Origin: Planctomycetaceae bacterium
GTDB lineage: Bacteria; Planctomycetota; Planctomycetia; Pirellulales; Thermoguttaceae
NCBI GenBank assembly: GCA_031278315.1
Contig: JAITKS010000141.1
Span: 1-16,358 of the forward strand
Direction of reading: 5' to 3'
Length of the DNA: 16,358 bases
In this document: positions 14,131-16,358 of the stretch, piece after piece
Numbering within the stretch: the first letter of the stretch is position 1
Layout of the letters: each line of letters begins with the position of its first letter
Notes under the pieces: generated by a model
The model's database searches: none
What the model saw: only the letters and a program-made list of their open reading frames with translations
Told to the model about the DNA's origin: nothing
Position numbers and translations under genes: made by a program

Positions 14131-14156
14131 CGATTGAGTATTTCGATTGAGTATTT
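14131..14156 (+). repeat. Perfect 13-bp tandem duplication next to dnaK
   Basis: CGATTGAGTATTT is repeated exactly and directly (14131-14143, 14144-14156), 60-86 bp before the dnaK start codon. This may overlap the promoter region. Confidence 0.8.
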
Positions 14157-14216
14157 GTATTTGGGGCGGATATTCAATTTGTACAATAAACCCTAAAAAA
14201 AGTGAGGATAAATCAA

Positions 14217-16118
14217 ATGGCAGTAGGCGAAAAAATTATTGGAATTGATCTAGGCACAACGAATTCTGTTGTTGCGGTAATGGAGGGCAAGGAATATAAA
14301 GTTATTCCCAATGCCGAAGGTAACAGACTTACACCAAGTGTTGTTGCTTTTACTGACGGCGGCGACTATCTTGTTGGTGAGCCTGCGAGACGTCAGTCTG
14401 TAACGAATCCGACTCGTACGGTAGCTTCGATTAAGCGTTTTATGGGACGTCGGCATAATGAGGTTGCAACGGAAGAAAAAATGGTGCCGTATAAAGTTGT
14501 CGGGAGTTCGGACGAATATGTTAAAGTTGAAATCGATACTAAGCAGCATACTCCGCCTGAAATCTCGGCTATGACTTTGCGGAAATTAAAGGAAGCGGCG
14601 GAAGCATATCTCGGACATCGTGTAAACAAAGCTGTTATTACTGTACCGGCGTATTTCAATGACGCACAACGTCAAGCAACAAAAGACGCCGGACAAATCG
14701 CCGGACTTGAAGTCGCAAGAATAATAAACGAGCCGACTGCTGCATCTCTTGCATACGGATTAGACAAAAATGTTAATCAAAAAATTGTAGTATTCGACTT
14801 GGGCGGCGGTACGTTTGATGTCTCTTGTCTTGAAGTTGCTGACGGTGTTTTTCAAGTTCTCAGTACAAATGGAGACACTCATCTAGGAGGCGATGATTTC
14901 GACGAAGTGTTGATTAATTACGTCGCCGAACAGTTCAAATCGGAGAGCGGAATCGATTTGAGAAAAGACGCAATGGCTCTACAAAGATTGCAAGAAGCAT
15001 GTGAGAAAGCAAAACGCGAACTCAGCGCAGCACAATCGACTGATATAAATTTACCGTTTATTACGGCAGATCAAAATGGTCCAAAACATTTACAGAATAA
15101 ATTAACACGTTCAAAATTTGAACAGCTCACTGACCATTTGGTTGAACGGTGCCGAGGTCCTGTACTTCAGGCATTAAAGGATGCGAAATTATCTGTGTCG
15201 GATATTAACGAGGTCGTGCTTGTCGGAGGATCAACGCGAATCCCAAAAGTTCAGGACATGGTTCGTGCTATTTTTGGAAAAGAGCCGCATAAAGGTGTGA
15301 ATCCAGATGAAGTCGTTGCTGTAGGGGCAGCAATTCAGGGAGGTGTGTTAGCAGGTGAAGTTAGAGATGTGTTGTTGCTTGATGTAACTCCGTTGAGTCT
15401 AGGAATTGAAACGTTAGGCGGAATTATGACAAAATTAGTTGAACGTAACACAACTATTCCGACAGAGAAAAAACAAGTTTTCAGTACGGCAGATGACAAT
15501 CAGACTGCTGTAACGATTAAAGTTTTTCAAGGCGAGCGTGAAATCGCTGCTCATAACAGATTGCTGGGACAATTTAACTTAGAAGGATTACCGCCTGCTC
15601 CGCGGGGTGTTCCGCAAATCGAAGTTTCGTTTGACATCGACGCAAACGGTATATTGAATGTATCTGCTAAAGATTTGGGAACGAAAAAAGAAACGAAAGT
15701 AAGAATTGAGCAATCGTCTGGATTGTCCGAATCTGAAATCGAAAAAATGAGAAAAGATGCCGAAGAGCATGCCGCTGAAGACAAACAAAAACGTGAGTTA
15801 GTTGAAGCGAAAAACGGCGCAGAATCTATGTGTTTTCAACTTGAAAAGTTCGTGAAAGAAAACGACGCAACTTTGAATCAAGCTGATAAAGACGCTGTCA
15901 ACGCTGCTATCGGAAAGACAAAAGAAGCTATTGCAACTGATAATTTAGCAGAAATTAAATCGGCAACGGAGCAACTAGAAAGTATTTCGCATGCAACAAG
16001 TAAAGCAATGTATGAAGCCGCTTCCAACGCCGCAAAACAAAACAATGAAACCGCAAACAACACAAATGAAAATAACAAAGACGACGACGCAATTGACGCT
16101 GAATTTGAAGTAAAATAA
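14217..16118 (+). CDS. dnaK: DnaK (Hsp70) chaperone
   Basis: This encodes 633 residues of the cytoplasmic ATP-dependent Hsp70, which binds and releases unfolded polypeptides with DnaJ and GrpE. The nucleotide-binding domain spans about 1-385 with IIGIDLGTTNS, VITVPAYFNDAQRQATKDAG, VFDLGGGTFDVS and VLVGGSTRIPKV. The linker DVLLLDVTPLSLGIE leads to the substrate-binding domain with NTTIPTEKKQVFSTA and PPAPRGVPQIEVSFDIDANG, followed by a helical lid. The tail is acidic and ends DDAIDAEFEVK, the usual DnaK ending. Start: GTGAGGA at 14202-14208 is the ribosome-binding site of the ATG at 14217, so an in-frame GTG at 14202 is not a start. grpE and dnaJ are not in the window, so the gene appears to be monocistronic. 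Confidence 0.98.
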   Translation: MAVGEKIIGIDLGTTNSVVAVMEGKEYKVIPNAEGNRLTPSVVAFTDGGDYLVGEPARRQSVTNPTRTVASIKRFMGRRHNEVATEEKMVPYKVVGSSDEYVKVEIDTKQHTPPEISAMTLRKLKEAAEAYLGHRVNKAVITVPAYFNDAQRQATKDAGQIAGLEVARIINEPTAASLAYGLDKNVNQKIVVFDLGGGTFDVSCLEVADGVFQVLSTNGDTHLGGDDFDEVLINYVAEQFKSESGIDLRKDAMALQRLQEACEKAKRELSAAQSTDINLPFITADQNGPKHLQNKLTRSKFEQLTDHLVERCRGPVLQALKDAKLSVSDINEVVLVGGSTRIPKVQDMVRAIFGKEPHKGVNPDEVVAVGAAIQGGVLAGEVRDVLLLDVTPLSLGIETLGGIMTKLVERNTTIPTEKKQVFSTADDNQTAVTIKVFQGEREIAAHNRLLGQFNLEGLPPAPRGVPQIEVSFDIDANGILNVSAKDLGTKKETKVRIEQSSGLSESEIEKMRKDAEEHAAEDKQKRELVEAKNGAESMCFQLEKFVKENDATLNQADKDAVNAAIGKTKEAIATDNLAEIKSATEQLESISHATSKAMYEAASNAAKQNNETANNTNENNKDDDAIDAEFEVK

Positions 16119-16124
16119 AAAAAA

Positions 16125-16166
16125 TTGATTCCGTGTGCGGTAAACAAACACCGCATACGGAATCAA
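16125..16166. terminator. 17-bp hairpin after dnaK; T-run lies on the minus strand
   Basis: TTGATTCCGTGTGCGGT and ACCGCATACGGAATCAA pair over 17 positions (one wobble) around an 8-nt loop. It begins 6 nt after the dnaK stop. On the plus strand no U-tract follows, while eight A (16117-16124) precede it, so as an intrinsic terminator it reads best for a minus-strand transcript coming from the right. For dnaK it may act as a 3' stabilising hairpin. Confidence 0.6.
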
Positions 16167-16191
16167 TGGATAAATTAACACAAAATGTAAA

Positions 16192-16241
16192 ATTACAAAA
16201 TCATATTTCTCTGAGTTCTCTGTGTTCTCTGTGGTAAATAA
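16192..16241 (+). repeat. Family B repeat, copy 3
   Basis: This begins ATTACAAAATCATAT and carries TTCTCTGAG, TTCTCTGTG and TTCTCTGTGG, then TAAATAAA. It has three 9-mer units where copy 1 has two, so the unit number varies between copies. Confidence 0.7.
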
Positions 16242-16244
16242 AAC

Positions 16245-16358
16245 AAAATGTAATATATCAGTGTAATAATTTATTTTTTTGCGGGAACGCGGTCGTCTCG
16301 ACCGCATCTTTAGGCGTTTTTTGTACAAAAAAGATGCAGGCGGGACGCCTGCGTTCCC
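16245..16358 (-). repeat. Paired (head-to-head) family A palindromic element, copy 3
   Basis: Two hairpins face each other. The first is GCGGTCG-TCT-CGACCGC (16289-16305), bounded by GGGAAC outward and ATCTTT inward. The second is GCAGGCG-GGA-CGCCTGC (16336-16352), bounded by GAT inward and GTTCCC outward. Between them is the perfect palindrome TTTTTTGTACAAAAAA (16317-16332). Left of the first hairpin, TGTAATATATCAGTG and AATAATTTATT repeat the linker of copy 1 in inverse orientation. The element reaches the window edge. Confidence 0.75.

Larger units (their letters stand above)
13084..14216. promoter_or_regulatory. 1.1-kb gene-free divergent region between rpmI and dnaK
   Basis: This is the longest gap in the window. 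It should contain both promoters. A TATAAT at 13749-13754 is present, but its -35 partner is unclear. I find no CIRCE element (TTAGCACTC-N9-GAGTGCTAA) for HrcA control of dnaK. Runs of G stand out in AT-rich DNA: seven at 13374-13380, six at 13766-13771 and five at 13940-13944. Family E copy 2 and four sets of short tandem duplications occupy 13841-14156. No credible ORF or tRNA is seen; a small RNA cannot be excluded. Confidence 0.5.
16119..16358. other. Right-edge non-coding block: hairpin and dispersed repeats
   Basis: Downstream of dnaK lie a strong hairpin (16125-16166), a family B unit (16192-16241) and a paired family A element (16245-16358), which reaches the window edge. No gene is seen; a 117-codon minus-strand frame runs through the repeats and the end of dnaK and is not credible. 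Confidence 0.6.

Noticed and set aside
13841..14156. CRISPR array upstream of dnaK
   Set aside because: Repeats are 9-15 bp, adjacent or nearly so, of several different types, with no 25-40 bp spacers and no cas genes.
13953..14186. 77-codon minus-strand frame upstream of dnaK
   Set aside because: It is built from the tandem repeats and the family E element and has no start signal or family resemblance.
14202..14216. GTG at 14202 as the dnaK start
   Set aside because: GTGAGGA there serves as the ribosome-binding site of the ATG at 14217, and DnaK proteins start at MAVGEKIIGID-like sequence.
13084..14216. tRNA, tmRNA or other structured RNA gene in the rpmI-dnaK gap
   Set aside because: No T-loop, CCA end, acceptor pairing or known RNA consensus is visible; only repeats and AT-rich DNA.
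15975..16328. 117-codon minus-strand frame at the right edge
   Set aside because: It overlaps the end of dnaK antisense and runs through the hairpin and family A/B repeats.

Overview
The window is AT-rich DNA that I assign to the Planctomycetota. The best evidence is the RpoD-type sigma factor at 6199-7608. Between regions 1.2 and 2 it carries a long basic insert of the type I associate with planctomycete primary-like sigma factors (DRT-x-SVAVAD, then a stretch ending ERNRLDF). The short region-2-only sigma protein at 11636-11947, the DnaK sequence and the divergent AnmK-like protein fit the same assignment. Codon-level AT bias and the long non-coding gaps (roughly a quarter of the window) point to a low-GC member of the phylum. 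The assignment rests on remembered family features, not on a search.

Layout from left to right. Positions 1-333 hold dispersed repeats. 334-3651 (-) is a very large exported ankyrin-repeat protein. A repeat-rich gap follows. 4232-5578 (-) is a divergent anhydro-N-acetylmuramic acid kinase homologue. A 620-bp divergent promoter region with a 10-bp tandem repeat leads to the sigma factor at 6199-7608 (+). Then come ybeY (7661-8224, -), an EamA/DMT permease (8335-9420, -), and a greA-murB pair (11149-9734, -) followed by a hairpin/U-tract terminator. A stand-alone sigma region 2 protein (11636-11947, +) converges on rpmI-rplT (13083-12125, -). A long gene-free leader precedes dnaK (14217-16118, +), which is followed by a strong hairpin and another block of dispersed repeats.

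Most genes are core housekeeping: transcription (sigma, GreA), ribosome (L20, L35, YbeY), protein folding (DnaK) and cell wall (MurB, AnmK-like). Three of these enzymes show substitutions at positions that are normally catalytic or metal-binding: Ala for the MurB Ser/Cys acid, Asp for the third YbeY zinc His, and rewritten nucleotide-binding loops in the AnmK homologue. These may be lineage-wide variants and not defects.

The most distinctive content is in the gaps. There are several dispersed repeat families: (A) a bipartite palindrome unit resembling a REP/BIME element, with compensatory changes in its stems; (B) a unit built of 9-bp TTCTCTGTG repeats; (C) a 50-60 bp unit ending in GCGTCTCTA; (E) a 110-130 bp element with ACCGAAA(A)TT inverted ends that sits near the sigma-2 gene, rplT and dnaK. 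There are also many perfect 9-15 bp tandem duplications, clustered upstream of dnaK. I see no CRISPR, tRNA, rRNA, transposase or phage gene, and no clear multi-gene novel system. The best candidates for undescribed biology are the element families, the sigma-factor changes and the giant exported ankyrin protein.
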